A DNA stretch of 64,000 nt, taken from contig NC_088784.1 in NCBI RefSeq assembly GCF_958450345.1, forward strand, positions 70,829,747-70,893,746, written 5' to 3'. The notes under the pieces are model-generated. The model did not search any database. It had not been told where the DNA came from and saw nothing but the letters and a program-made list of their open reading frames with translations. This stretch comes from Calliphora vicina (Eukaryota > Arthropoda > Insecta > Diptera > Calliphoridae). This document shows, piece by piece, positions 26,201 through 41,200 of the stretch; the stretch's first letter is position 1; each line of letters starts with the position of its first letter. Both the position numbers and the translations under genes were made by a program.

Positions 26201-29200
26201 TTTGATATTATTTTGCTTTTATAATATTTCCCGAAATGTTGTGTTTCAGAAAAATATAAATATACTATTTATCTTTTTCTTATTTTCTGTACAATTTAAA
26301 ATTAATGTAAGTACTTTTTTCGTAACAAAATGGCGAAAAAACTACTATTTTTTAAGTTTGAATGCACATAACATTTGACTCAGTATATGTTTTTAAACAA
26401 TTATTTCATACTATTATTAATACATGTCTTGATAATTCAAAAAATTATATTTCAAGAAAATCGGGAAAGAATTGGATCCGTTATTAGCAAAAAACCTCAT
26501 CAAGGTAGGTAAATAAAATACAATTTTACTTTTCAAATGCGAATAACTCTAACACTAAACTATAAGAGATAATATATGGCTAAAGCAATGTTTTTTGTAG
26601 ATCTCGTCTATTAGATTCCATATGTATAAAAATATTTCAAATCGGATCGCAAACAAAAATTTGGCATCATTTTTTATTTTTGATATACCCGAGGTGCCCC
26701 ACTTTGGGGCATTGTGGCTCGTCCCCCCTTAGTGTTATAAGCCCAAATCCAAAACTTAAACTTATCAACACCTCCTCTATAGCCACGGGAAATTTTATTA
26801 ATATCGGGCAATTCGTTTAGAAGTTACAGATTTATTTCCACTTTTTTCAGATCCCTCACTGTGCGTCGTTGCAAAAGGTCTTTGAAATATCTATCATTAG
26901 ATATCCATATTGTCTATATTAATGACTTAGTAATCCAGATCTCAGCTGATTTTAAATAGGAAACTTCTCGAAAGCATGTCTGACAGAATTATTAAAGATT
27001 GGGATCCCGAAGATATCTGGGGTTTTCAGAAAATTTATTTCAATAGACTGACAGATGGACATAAGGATCCAGAATATATATACTTTATAGAGTCGGAAAA
27101 TTATATTGTGGGAATTACAAACGGAATGACAAACAAAGGTGAAGGGTATAAAAATAGCAATTTTCGGTTTCGACGTGCCAGAGATGGTTTGTTCGCTTCA
27201 GAAGTGGTGATTTTGACACGGAAGACAAAGATCGTCCAGGCCAACCAACAAAGTTTGAAGACCATGAATTGTAAGCATTTTTCCATGAAGATTGTTTTCA
27301 TATTCAACAAGAGCTTGCAAAATCATTGGGAGCTACTCAAGCAGTAATTTCAAAACGTTTACGAACAGCAGGATTCATTAAAAAGCTAGGAAATTGGGTA
27401 TCAATACAAATTGAAGCCGAAAAACCTTGAAATACAATTTTACATATCCAAAATGATGTTTGAACGCTATAAAAGAAAATAATTTTTCCACAGAATCATT
27501 ACGATAACCCGAAGCGTAAGATATCGTATGTGAAGCCCGGCCAACCAGCCGAATCGAAACGAAAGCCAAATATCCATGGCGCTAAGGCAATTCTTATTAT
27601 TTGTTGGGAGAAAAAGGGTGCTATCTATAATGAGCTGCTGAAATCTGACCAGACCATCACAGGCAACCTGAAGCATACATTTGCCAAAAAACGCCCAGAA
27701 TATGCGGCCAGAAATGAAACTGTAATATTTCATCATGAAAACACTCGGCCACTTGTTGCAATATCTGTTAAAAACTATTTAGAATGAAGTGGCTGGGAAG
27801 TTTTGCCTCACCCTCTTTATAGTCCAGACCATGACCCTTCTGACTACTATTTGTTTCGATCAAAGCAGAACGCTCTCTCTGTAATACTCTTCACTTCAGA
27901 ACAGAGTATCCGCTATTGGCTTGATTCATTATTGGCCTCAAAATATGAACAGTTCTTTTGGCTCGGAATCCATATGTTGTCAGAAAGATGGGAAAAGGTC
28001 ATAGCTAACATTGGCCAATACTTTGAATAAATTTAGTTATTTAACTACAACAGTTTAGGAGATACTGTGAGAAATATTGATTTTGTATTTGAAATCGGAG
28101 ATGTCCAACTGTTTGCTATCCCTATTGAGATGGTTCTTCCTTATTAAGGATTTTAAACATTTTGTTAATAAAGGATGATTAAACACCTCTATGGTCACCT
28201 TAATTAAGTAAATAAACTTATATTAATTACATTTTTGCTGTAAAATGTACTTTACACGTGATACGACAAAGATCTACATGACTATCAAGACATGTTAATT
28301 AACTGTAATTTATGATTGAGATACACAGTTTGTTTTTCACAAAATATCCGTATGATATTTATTTATATAAAAATAACAGTTCACTGAAAGATACGAATTG
28401 TAGATCAACATTTCATACAGCAGCTGATAAGAAACATTTTTGAAACAAAAAATTATTTTCGAAAAAAATTAAATATTAAAACAACCAAATATGATGCTGT
28501 GAAATTTAAAAAGACAAGACACATATTATTGCTTATCAGGAATGGTAGAGAGTTTTGTTTTTTAGAAATTCTGAAAAAAATATTTAAAATTTATATCAAA
28601 CAAAGGAATTTTGTGTTTATTTAAGAAAATAAATTTAAGTTTAATTTCAAATGCGTAATTAGCCATTTAGTTAATTTGAAAGGAAACGTTATTTTCCAGG
28701 AGATTTGTTTACTTTTTGATTAATTTGATACATATATTGATGAGTCATTAAGAAAATACTTGACTCACAGTTTTTTTTTTTTTTGAAATATTTTGAAATA
28801 AACACAGCAGCAAATTGTTTTTAATTTTCAAGGTTTCATTAAGAAAATTTGCATACAAATCAATCGTACAATAATTTTCCATTAAACCGGAGCAAGTAGG
28901 TATTTGATAATAAATTTATGGAATTTATAATTCAAAGCGATATTTTTAATTTGTTTGTGTAAAAAAAATATTTAAAATTTAAATAACAACAATAATAAAC
29001 GCCATATGCAAATTATGGTGAAAACGCAATAGCTAAAAATGCGCTTATTTATATTTGTTTGATATAAATGAAAGTGTATGTGCGTATCGTTCAATTTTAT
29101 TTTGGTTTTTAAACTGAAAAAAAAAATAAAAATTATTTAAACACAATAAGGCCGAGAAGCCATCAAAATTGCTTTTGCAATGGCCAAATATCAACCAAAA

Positions 29201-32200
29201 TGGTTTAGTTTACTTGAGAATGTTTGTTTTTTTTACGTTTGCAATTTTATTTGTTAAAGTCTAGGAAAATTATTAATTATGTTGAATTATATTTTATGCG
29301 TATGCGAAGGTTAATTTAACGTAATTGTATAATTTTTCATGCACTGCACAGTAGAGCAGAATCGAAATAATTTGACAATAAATATGTCACTTCTAACTGG
29401 ATTCGATTAAAACATAGCGAGTATACGCATTTAAAAATTAAAATAACGGACATAATTTATGACCGAATTCATTAAAATGTTTCCTGTTATACAATATATA
29501 AACAAAATCATGTTTTGACGACGGAACCCATAGGCCCATCTGAAGAGCTGTGTACTCTCGAAGTAGGGCAACTCAGACATGCACAATTTTTAAATGCTTC
29601 CAAATATTTTAGGACTACACAAACGTGTGCCATTGGAATTTTTTCAAATTTTTAGCTTTTATTTTGAAACATTTGTACATTATAAATTTGTTGAAAGTAT
29701 TGACCATTGTTAGCTATGATATTTTCCTATCATTCAGGCAACATATGTATTCCTGCTCATGTTTTGAGGCCAAGAACGAATCAGGCCAATATCGGATACT
29801 CTGTTCTGAAGTGAAGAGTATTGCAGTGAGAGCGTTCCGCTTCGATCGGAACAATTAGTAGTCGGACGTGGCAGGGTCTGGACTATAAAGCGAGTGAGGC
29901 AAAACTTCCCAACCACTTCATTCTAAACACTTTTTAACAGGTCGAGCTATGTCATAATGGAATATTATGGTTTCATGTCTGACCTAATATTATGGGAGTT
30001 TTTCGGCCAATGCTCGCTTTAAACGAATCAGTTGCATTCGGTATAGGTTCCCTGTGATGGTCTGGCCAGATTTTAGGACCCTTTTGGTTCCACCAAATAC
30101 TGAGCATTACCTTAGCGTCATGGATATTTGGCAATGGTGGCGATTCGGCTGGTTGGGTGGGCTTCACATACGATCTCTTACGCTTCGGGTTATCGTAATG
30201 GATTAATTTTTCATCGCAAGTAATGATTCGGTTCAAATTTCTTTTCTTTTATAGCGTTCAAGCAACATTTCAGACAAACAAAATCGCCTTTCAAGGTCTC
30301 TCGGTTTCAATTCGTATGGTACCCAATTTCCCTGATGTTGGATGAATCCTGCTGCTCGCAAACGTTTTGAAATTGCTGCTTGGGTAGCTCCCAATGATTT
30401 TGCAAGGTCTTGTTAAGTTTGACAACAATCTTCATGGAGTAATGCTATAAATTCTTGGTATTTCTTTAGCTGGCCTGGGCGATCTTGTCTTCTTTGGCAA
30501 AATCACCACTTCTGAACCGCACAAACCATCTCTCGCAAGTTGAAATCCATGAAACACATTCACCATAAGCTTCGATGAGCAATCGGTGTGCTTCAACTGC
30601 ATTTTTTTTAAATTAAAGAAGTAAAGCAAAACTTCCCGCATATGAGGATTCATTGGCTCGAAATAGAATTTACGCAAGGGTTAATTGTCAAATGAACTGT
30701 CATACTGTGCTAACTCTTTGACATTTATGATCAGGGCGGTTACTGCGTAACTCAATCCGAAAACGAAAATGTTCGAATTTGTGTGCTAAATAAATTTTAA
30801 TTCGAAACGATTTCCTTTTTAATCGAATTAGGGAGTAAACCCTAGTATATTCAGGCAAATCATCATGAATAGATTGACGCTTAAACAACAGTATTATCAA
30901 AAATTTACTTCGAAAAGCAGTCATCGATTCGCGCAACTTATAGACGACTGTTTTATCACAAATTTCACGAAGTTCACGAAGAGGCAAATTTTTGGCTTAA
31001 AAGGTTTGTTAATAAACAAAATTTGAGGCATATGGAGTGAGACCAAGACACAACATACCCTACAGACTCCCTTACATCCAGAAAAATGCACCATTCGATG
31101 CGGTTTAACGCTGGTGGCATCACCTGCGTGAGCTTGATTTTTTGTTTCAAAATATGGGTGACATTGATCCGAGCGGGATGTGGTTTCAACAGGATGACGC
31201 TATGTGCCATATTGAAATCAAAATTTGGCGATAACTTGAGAAATGGAACTGTCAATTGGATTATGCTGATAAACCAGCAACAATTGACGCGTTGGAGGCC
31301 AACAATGTTCGTGTTATTGGTGACATATGGCCTGCAATGGGCGTCCAGAATGTGCTTCGTCATGAAAAGCCGCATTGGCGATAAAAAATAGATCCATTAC
31401 GATAACCCGAGCTGGAAGACATCGTACTTGAAGCCCGGCCAACCAGCCGAATCAATACCAAATCCATGGCGCTAATGTAGTGCTCTGTATTTGGTGAACC
31501 AAAAGGGTCCTATCTATTATGAGCTGCTGAAATCTGGTCAGACCATCACAGGCAACCTGTACCGAATGCAATTGATTCGTTTGAAGGGAGTATTTGCCGA
31601 AAAACGCCCAGACATATGTTGCAATACCTGTTAAAAACTATTTATAATTAAGTGGTTGGGAAGTTTCATCTGAACTCTCTGGGACACGCTTCACTTTGGA
31701 ACAGAGTATCCGTATTTTGTATCTTGGTTTCAAAAGATGAGCTATGCTTTTGTCTCGGAATCCATGTGTTGCCAGAAAGATGTGAAAATGTCATAGCTAA
31801 CAATGGCCAATACTTACGGTAAATGGAGATTGTTACCGCAACATGACGTACATGGCTTAATCGACTCCGCTATATATAAGGATCCAGAATATATATACTT
31901 TATAGGGAAAATTACAAACCGAATGACAAACTTATATATACCCTTCTCACGAAGGTGAAGGGTATAATAATGTAACACTCACTTCCCAAAATTCCAAATT
32001 ATCCTACAAAGAAACCACCTTAATATCAACAAACGTTGGCCATTTAACATTTTCATGTCTGACAGTCAAATTATCGCTGGTTAAATATTCGAATATTAAT
32101 TCAAATACTGACAGCTTTTCACAGTTTAAATTAAAACCAACAGCAAAAAACATAGACCTTAATAAAATTAAATTGAAAGCCAGCTACACGAAACAAAAAG

Positions 32201-35200
32201 AAATTTTTAACACAAGAATGATTGATTAAAAATTTATATCAATGGAATTTATACACGGGCAAGTGGTGTGGGACAAAGAAACTATGTAGTTCCAATTTAA
32301 CAATTGTGAATTGTGAATTTTGTAATTGAACTTTAACTTAATTTAGAAAATAAAATAAACTAAAAATAGATGTACATGAACATTGCTTAACACGTTTAAC
32401 AATGTTACACTTTGCCGTTTCCTCCTTCCGTTTATCGAAATGTTTGTCTTATCACAGAACAGAAATTGGATCTGTAGGGGGGGTGGGGGTAGTGTCATGT
32501 CCTTTAAAACTTTATTCCTGCTCGTACGTATATATGTATGTACGTAATAGATTTTTGAATTTATTTCTCCGTTTTATATCACTAGATGTCGGTTCGTGTT
32601 GCATTTGTTGGTTGGACGGATGGTGACGTCAGTTATACTTAGTACCTGCTTTTTGTTTGCTTTCGTCATTAAGTCATGACCTGAATAGTTTTCCTTATAT
32701 TCTCTACTACGGAATATTTTCAGATGATACTCTACGAGTAGAATACTACGTATGAAGTAAGTTAATTATAAAAAAAAAATATATATTTTTAAGACAATCG
32801 AAATTGACACTGTTTGCATGCGATGACTGTATATTTGGAGAGGGTATCTGGTATGATAGAGGGAGTAATGTTGCACAAATTCAATTTTAGTGCTCAATTT
32901 TGTACTCAAAAAAAGAAAGAAATAAAGTGAAATTGGTAATTTTTTTAATCAAATCAAAATCAAAGTGTATGTATGTACGTTGTACAGTGGGGTTGATGGG
33001 ATAAGCGATATTAAATTTGTATCTTCTAAACTACTGGCCCGATTGCAAAATTATGTACAAAAGACTGCAGGAGGGCATACGATTTCATAAAATAAAATTT
33101 GTGATCATTCTGTTGCAACACAAGGTGCAATACTCGTACAGTGTGCCAAAGTCGACCACATTTTTGGATGGAATGCTCATAAAATTACACAGGGCAACAA
33201 AATCGAAACAATTTTAGAGACTTTTTAAACGACTACACAATTTTGATGTATTGTGGTTCCAGTAGTACAAATTTGGTACAAATTTTAAATTCTATGGAGA
33301 AGTTTTTTAAAAAAAAATTTTTTTTCTAAAATTTTTAATTTTTTTAGATGTTTCTCCACATAATTTGTGATAACTCAAAAAGGGTTAGTCCGATATTATT
33401 GAAGTAAACTTTTGTTAAAATTTTTGTTACAATAAAAACAAGTAAGAAAGTATGGTCGGTCAAGCCCGACCATATAATACCCTACACCAAGTAAATGAGT
33501 AAAAATATTTTTCTTTTAAAATTTCAATAATTTATACTTTTGAGTGATTTTCGGAAGTGGGCCTTATATGGGGGCTATGACCAATTATGGACCGATCACC
33601 ATGAAATTATGTCGTGTGATTTATGTCTATATGAAAGTTTACTATGTTGAATTTTGTGAGTATACCAACATTTTTAAGCGATTTATGCACGTTAAAGTGA
33701 TTTTCGGAAGCGGGTCTATATGGGAGCTATGACTAATTATGGACCGATCGTAACAAAATTTGGTGACATGAATTTTTTATATATAAAACTTATTTGGAGC
33801 GAAATTTGTGTAGATACATATATAAATTAAACATTTATGACCGATAAAGTCCAATTTCGAGAGGACATTTGTATGGGGGCTATGTGAAATAATGCACCGA
33901 TTTCAGCTAGTTTCAATAGGCTTCGTCCTTGGGCCGAAAAAATTATATGTACCTAATTTTATCGAAATATCTTCAAAATTGCGAATTGCGCACAAGGTTT
34001 ACATGGACAGCCAGACGGACGGACGGACATCGTTTAATCGACTCAGAAAGTGATTCTAAGTCGATCGGTATACTTTAAGGTGGGTGTTAGACCAATATTT
34101 TTGGGCGTTACAAACATCTGCACAAACGCATTATACCCTCCCCACTATGGTGGTGTAGGGTATAAACACATGTAAAATATACACTAAAGTACACGCTTGT
34201 ACCCACATACAATTTTCTGAAAATAAGCGAATTCACTTAATTGTGAATAAATTCGAAAATAATTCATCGATTTTTATGATCGATATCTCATTTTGTTCCT
34301 ATTACATGTGTTTCTGTGATAAAGTAACAAATCTAAACAATTTCTGCAGTTTTCGATTTTTCATGTTTTTTTTTTTTTTTTAACAAAAACAATTTATATT
34401 TTCACATAAAAAATATATTTTTTGCTTCAATTTGTTATTATTATAACTCCGAAACTACTGAACCGATTAAAAAGCAATATATAAAAGGATTGAAGATCGG
34501 AATAACCCTTTTTGAGTTATCATAAATTATGTGGAGAAACATCTAAAAAAAAATTATCATTTTTAGAAACAAAATTTAAAAAAAAAATTATCCATAGAAT
34601 TCAAAAATTTTACCATTTTTGTACTTAGGTAACCATGATGCCTCAAATCTATTAGTGAAGCCTTTTTTTGCTGTTGATCTGTGATATGTTTGTTAAATCA
34701 TTTTTGAAATATGAGAAGATTGTTATGTGTTTAATGAATAGTAGAAGAAATAATTTGAAAAAATAAATTTAATTATAAATTGCATGCAATTGCATAAAAA
34801 TGCTTCTGAAAATTGGATCATTAGTTTAAAAGATAAAAATGTATTACCAATTTTTTTCCAATATGCGTTGTAATGTTGATAGTAACAACGACAATGATGT
34901 TGAATAATTGTGCTTGAATGGGATTTTAAAGGAATAAACTAATAATTTAATTTCAGTTAAATCAGATTGGAATCTTTACAACACATTCAGCATTCAAGTG
35001 ACAATCCCAACAGCGTAACATTTTTCAAAATTCATTCCCGATCTGAAATTAAATATTAGACAATAGGCTACGAAATGTATTTTTAAGAAATAATTTTAAA
35101 AAAATGTGATCAAAAACTAAATTTTCTCAGTCCCACTCTAACTAATAGGTACAACTGTTAAAATTTGCATTTTTATACCCTTCATCTTCGTGAGAAGGGT

Positions 35201-38200
35201 ATATATAAGTTTGTCATTCCGTTTGTAATTTCCACAATATAATTTTCCGACCCTATAAAGTATATATATTATGGATCCTTATAGATAGCGGAGTCGATTA
35301 AGCCATGTCCGTCTGTCGGTCTGTTGAAATCAATTTTCTGAAGACCCCAGATATCTTCGGGATCCAAATCTTCAATAATTCTGTCAGACATGCTTTCGAG
35401 AAGTTTCCTATTTAAAATCAGCAAAATCGCTGAGATATGGGAAAAAAACCAGGACAACCTCGATTTTTTACCTATTTTTGACATATATCTGGATTACTAA
35501 CTCATTAATATTGACAATATGGATATCTAATGATAGATATTTCAAAGACCTTCGCAACGACGTATATATTTCACCAAAAAAAAATAATTTATTTTAAAAG
35601 TTAAAAAAAAATAATTTTATTTCGAAAAATTAAAAAAATAACTTTGGAAAAAAAATAAATTTTGTTTACCCAAAAATATTTAAAATTTTTATTTTGAAGT
35701 ACAATTTGTTGAAGGGTATATAAGATTCGGCACATCTGCATATAGCTCTCTTACTTGTTAATACTAATGTAGTGTTTATTCCCAATGATTCAAGCACTTG
35801 AATATTTTGTTGGAATTTGACTTGAATGCTGATATAATTATGTTTTAAACTTGAAAAATATTGAAATAATTAAATATTTATCAAACAAAAAACATATGGC
35901 TTGAATCTATGTTTTCATTTTACTAGAGAATGCCATTTATATAAAGGCTTGAATTACACTTGCTTTCAACTTGAATTCCAGTACAAATGATTATTTGGTT
36001 AAAACTGAAAATAATTTCTTATAGTTTTTTTTTAAATTTCGTTTAAAAATGTAAAATATCGGATTGAGAATTATTATATATTATTAAAGTCAGAAACTGT
36101 TTAAATATTATAGTTTAACATCTAAGGGTAAAACTATTTTTAATTGGAGTTTTTTTTCACCTTTAAATTTGTGGAAAACATAGCTACTTTGATCCAAAAC
36201 AAGCTGTTCATCACGCCATCCTTACCCCCATTTCATTAAAAGCACTGCCAAAAAATAAAATATTTAAGTGTGATGTCCAACTCAAGAAATATTTCAAGAT
36301 TTGAATACATCGTTTTATGGATCAAGAATCAAAAAGTGTTGGATGGTTATTATGTAATTCGTTTCGTAAAGAAATTCGTTCGAATTTGTATGCTTTTTAC
36401 ATTGTATTTCAAATCGAACTACTTAATAACCCCCCTATATTTCGAACATTTTACAATAATCAATCGTATTTTTAAAATTTTCATTTTGATATGTATTTGA
36501 GTTGTTAGATAAGGCTAAATATTTACAACTCTCCCTAATGATTCTACATTGTAAAATTATTGTTTCATGTAGAAAAACCAGTTAACATTGAGAATAAACA
36601 AATTGAAATTTAGAAATCCAATTTAATATTGAAAAAATAATTGAAATTAATATTCAGTAAATTAAAATAGAAGTTGAGAAAATACAAAACTTGATGTTGA
36701 GAAAAACTGAATTAATATTAGAAATTCTGAATTTCAATTTGTATTTTCTCAATACTAATTTGGATTTGTTAATTTCAATAATGACAACAATGAAATATTT
36801 TTAATACATCTACCAAAATTTTGGATATCACCACGAGTTACATTTTTATTTAAATTATCTTTTTAGAATATATCACGTATTTCATCAACAGAACAGAGAC
36901 TGATGGATGAATTCAAGTGGCATAATATTGAAAGAAGAGGTGGAAGTCTGTACCCGTGCAACTACAAGCATCATGGATTTAAGAACAATGTTTGGAAAAA
37001 TTTAAAGAAGTTAAAAAAACTTATAAAGCCAACAACGAGAAACTTCTTGAAATTTCAAGAAACTTCTAGAGTAAACAACGAGAAATTATTAGCTGAAATT
37101 CAAGTCAACAACGAGAAACTCCTAGCTGAAATGAAAGCGAAATTTCAAGAATCATCTAGAGTCACAGACAAGAAAATTCAAAAAAAAATCTGAAGCTTTT
37201 AACAACAGAGTGGAGGGTATTGACATGAAGGTGTCAGATTTAGAGAATGGTGTCGATCTTGAAATAAAGGCGAATAACCTTCAATGCCAAGATGGACCAG
37301 AAGCATCTAGTAGAATAAAAGCTCCTAGTTTTGATGAGAGCACACCGTTTAATGTGTTCAAGTTTCAGTTTGATACAGTTGACAAGAGAAATGAATGGAA
37401 AAATGAAGATGAAGCTGCAGGGAAATGCAGCAGAAGTTCTAGAATTTGTACCAAAGAGCTGCTGGAATAATTATGAAGACTGCTCTGCAACGTAAGTATG
37501 GTAGCCAACAAAATTTAGAAATATATTGAATGGAATTACGTGGTAGAGTGCAGAAAGCCAATGAGTCGCTGCAGGACTTCGTGATGGATACTGAACGTTT
37601 GGTACACATATCCATCCATGCGAAAACCATCCGTTGATGGATCAATTCAAGATTAAAGCATTTGTGATGGACATTCATGATTTTGATATAAAACAATTGG
37701 TATGTGCCTCAATGAAGCCATCGCAGAAGATAATCTCTACACAGCAAAGATGCTAGGTGCCAGATCTTGAAGTGATTGGGTGAGAAGAGGAGAAATGTGG
37801 TGAAAGCTGTAAAAGAGGCAATTAAATCTCAGATGATAGTCCATTGATAAAATCATATTGGTTCCTGTGCAGTTGATAAATAGCTGCCTATAACGTATAT
37901 GGGAAATTCCTGACGGAAAACCGTTGAGAAATCTAATTGTGGTGCCGTCCTCTAAAATCAACGAAGTAATTAAGGAGTTCCATGAGGGTCACAGTGGTGG
38001 TCGGCTTGGTGCGACAAAAACTTTAGAAAAGATAAAATGTTTCTATTGAGTCGGATGTCAACAATCTGCTGTTTTTGATTGGATAGCCAATTGTCCACAA
38101 TACATACGAGTAGCAGCCAAAAGTCATGGACAGCATCAGCAGTACAGCGATCTGTGATGAATCTGGGCGCAAGCAGATTTAAATATCCAACAACAAAATG

Positions 38201-41200
38201 AAAGCCAGATACGATCGAGCTGTGAACTCTGAAGAATTTAGCGAATGCCAGTTTGTGATATTGTATAACCCACAACGTAAGAAAGGGACTGTTTCCCAAA
38301 CTACAAACCCATTGGGTCTACAGAATACAGAAATACAAGAACCCGAGATCTGTCTAGGAAAAAGGTAAATTTATGCCTATTCGGGACGAATGTAAATAAG
38401 AAAAGTTTGACAAATAGAAAAACTTTTTATTAAATCTTTTAGAAATTTAAATTATTTAAAATATAAAATATTCTAGAGTAAGTGAACAAACAACAATTAA
38501 TTATTGTTAAGTTACCGCAATAAAATTTAAAAAAATTGTGTATTCAACTATTACTACAAAACAATATTATACAATTTACCAAAATTTATGCTTAAATAAA
38601 AAAAAAACGCAAATGTTTGTACGTAATATTAAATGTGATTTTGTATATAAAATACATTTTGTGAACTGTTTACACACGATCTTCATTTTAAAACATTTAC
38701 TGAGAAAGAGGTGGGTGTGAGAGAGAGAGAGAGAGAGAGAGAGGAGAGGTGCTACAAAATGTGTGATGAGAATTTAAAAGCAACGAAAAATTATTCAATC
38801 GTCATCCAGCGTGCAACGATCCATAAAAAATAGTTTTTAATATTCAGTGAATTCGATTGCTATCGAAAGTACATTTGTTTTTTTTTTTTGTTTTCAGACA
38901 TGTATTTGTGCTGATTTTAATTTCAATTTAGATTTTTTTTATTTCGAATTTATAATTGTGGTAAACAAAACCCCCTTGGGTGTTAGTTTTGTTTACAAAA
39001 AGAAGAATATTTGAAAGTTCTATTCTTACAAATGTGGCCAAATTAGCGTTTCTATATAGAAATCTATGTATTTATAAAATCATCTTATTAAATTTTATTT
39101 TGCCATCGATTCCATAGTATCGCATTTAACAGTTAGGACTGCAAACAAATGATTTTTACCATCAACTGTCAAGCATATCTTACAAAAACTACAAATTACT
39201 AGAATAATTCACCCCTATCGCGAATCATTATTTCACATGAAATATGTTCCCATTTCCCATTTTTCATTCATAAACTTTGTTCATGTGAAAAAATTTCCCA
39301 TGTTGTGAAATTTTTAGATGAAATTTTGTAAACAATAAACAGCTGCTACGAACAAAATCAACTATTGTGAATGAAAAGTTTAGGGGAATATCACGATAGC
39401 AATTTTCCCTTCGAGGGAAATGGATATTTCATGGGAACATGGATATTTCATTAAAAATAAAAATCATCATAATTTTCATTTAAAATCAAATTAAAACTAC
39501 ACAAAACGTTTTGAAATAGAAAACTTAATTTAGAAACAGTTACAGTTGTAAAAATTGAAATTGATATTTGTCAAAAAATCATAAAGCGTAAATTCAAACA
39601 AACAACAAATTAGTAACTAAAACAGAAGCAAAAATAAAAAAATAAAAATGGTAAACAAATCTAAAAATATGACGTGCTTATTTAATTATTTATTTAGTTA
39701 GTAAATGGTTCTTTAGTAAATATTTAATTTCACTTTAATACAATATAAATAATTGTTACAACTTGCTGTTGTTTTACATCTTTGTATTTTAAAAATACTC
39801 TAGTAATAAAAAAAATAAATAAATCTTACCTTTCTTGATGTTCTAGGCCTTCAATGCCATCGGCCACAACACTTTCATAGACACCATTACTGGGTCGGTT
39901 GCCCAATAAATGCTGACGATCCAAATCGGCCTTTAAAAAATTAAAGAGAAATAATTTTGTTTACATATAAATACATACATATTTTTGTTTTTAAACTAAA
40001 CATCATATTTTGTAAAACAATTTATCTCATTTTAAACAAATAAATATACAAATATGTAAATATTTTCAAAGGCAGATGTAATGTTTTACAAAATAAGATA
40101 GTAAATATTTGCCGCAGTTTTAATCAATACCTTAGTATGAAATTTTGTTTTGATTGTTTTATCTTTAAGATAAATATTTTTATTTTAAAATTGTATTATC
40201 TACCTGAATTTGCGATTGCATGCCACCACTGTATGAGTTAAGATTCAAACCGTTTAAATCGGATACACCGTATTCAAGATCCGAACCACCACCTTCAAAA
40301 TCGTGCGGACAGTTGTCAGAGTCGTCGTCAGCTGGAATGAAACACAAAACATACAGATAAGTATAAAGTGAAATCGAGTAACGTTATTAATTCTTAATAG
40401 TCTTGTTTTTATATATTGTATATGCATTAACAAGATTATTTCAAATATAAATATTATATAAAGTTTATTATATATTTGTAGAATATTTCGCCAGCTAAAA
40501 CCTGATAACAATTGAAACCGCTGCATCATAGTGAGGCAGAATACAAATATTTTGGAAATATACATTTGGAAATGACATTTGACATGAAATTGAAATTACA
40601 TAGGCGTAGCAGAGAAGTATTCGAGTTTACGTTTTGACAACCAAATTCATAAGCCCTACGGAGCGGGGCAGATTTTAAACACTTTAGTTTGTGGTTCGTT
40701 CAAAACCACAGATTTTGTGTCTATAGAAGCCTGCATGAGTGTGATATTTATCGTTTACAGTCAGCAGGATATACGAATTTAAAAATTAAAATCTCAAAAT
40801 ATTGCCATACTTTTTCTAAATCATATATTTGTTTCCGCCTTTACATATTCTACCAAAATAGTTAACAACGTAACAAATTTCATTGTGATATGTTAACGAA
40901 CAAATCTTTTATTATACCCTTCACCTTCCTGAGAAGGGTATATATAAGTTTGTCATTCCGTTTGTAATTTCTACATTTTTCATTTCCGACCATATATATT
41001 CTGGATCCTTATAGATAGCGGAGTCGATTAAGCCATGTCCGTCTGTCTGTCTGTTAAAATCAATTTTCGGAAGACCCCAGATATCTTCGGGATCCAAATC
41101 TTCAATAATTCTGTCAGACATGCTTTCGAGAAGTTTGCTATTTAAAATCAGCACAATCGGTCCATAAATAACGGAGATATGAGCAAAAAACCGGGACAAC

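Noticed and set aside
30974..31391. Frames of 101 and 133 codons on opposite strands
   Set aside because: Neither frame is the real one; the transposase similarity is spread over other frames of the plus strand.
33544..33732. Conserved 62-codon frame also seen inverted at 3,825-4,013
   Set aside because: The similarity is due to repeat family A at the nucleotide level; frames are not kept in the third copy.
36270..36500. 76-codon plus frame upstream of the gypsy remnant, as a possible envelope or ORF
   Set aside because: No motif, and it lies upstream of gag rather than after pol; composition is that of AT-rich intron.
40254..40565. 103-codon minus-strand frame over Gdap2 exon 7
   Set aside because: It is a different frame across the exon and intron; the exon frame fixed by the splice phases is the acidic linker.
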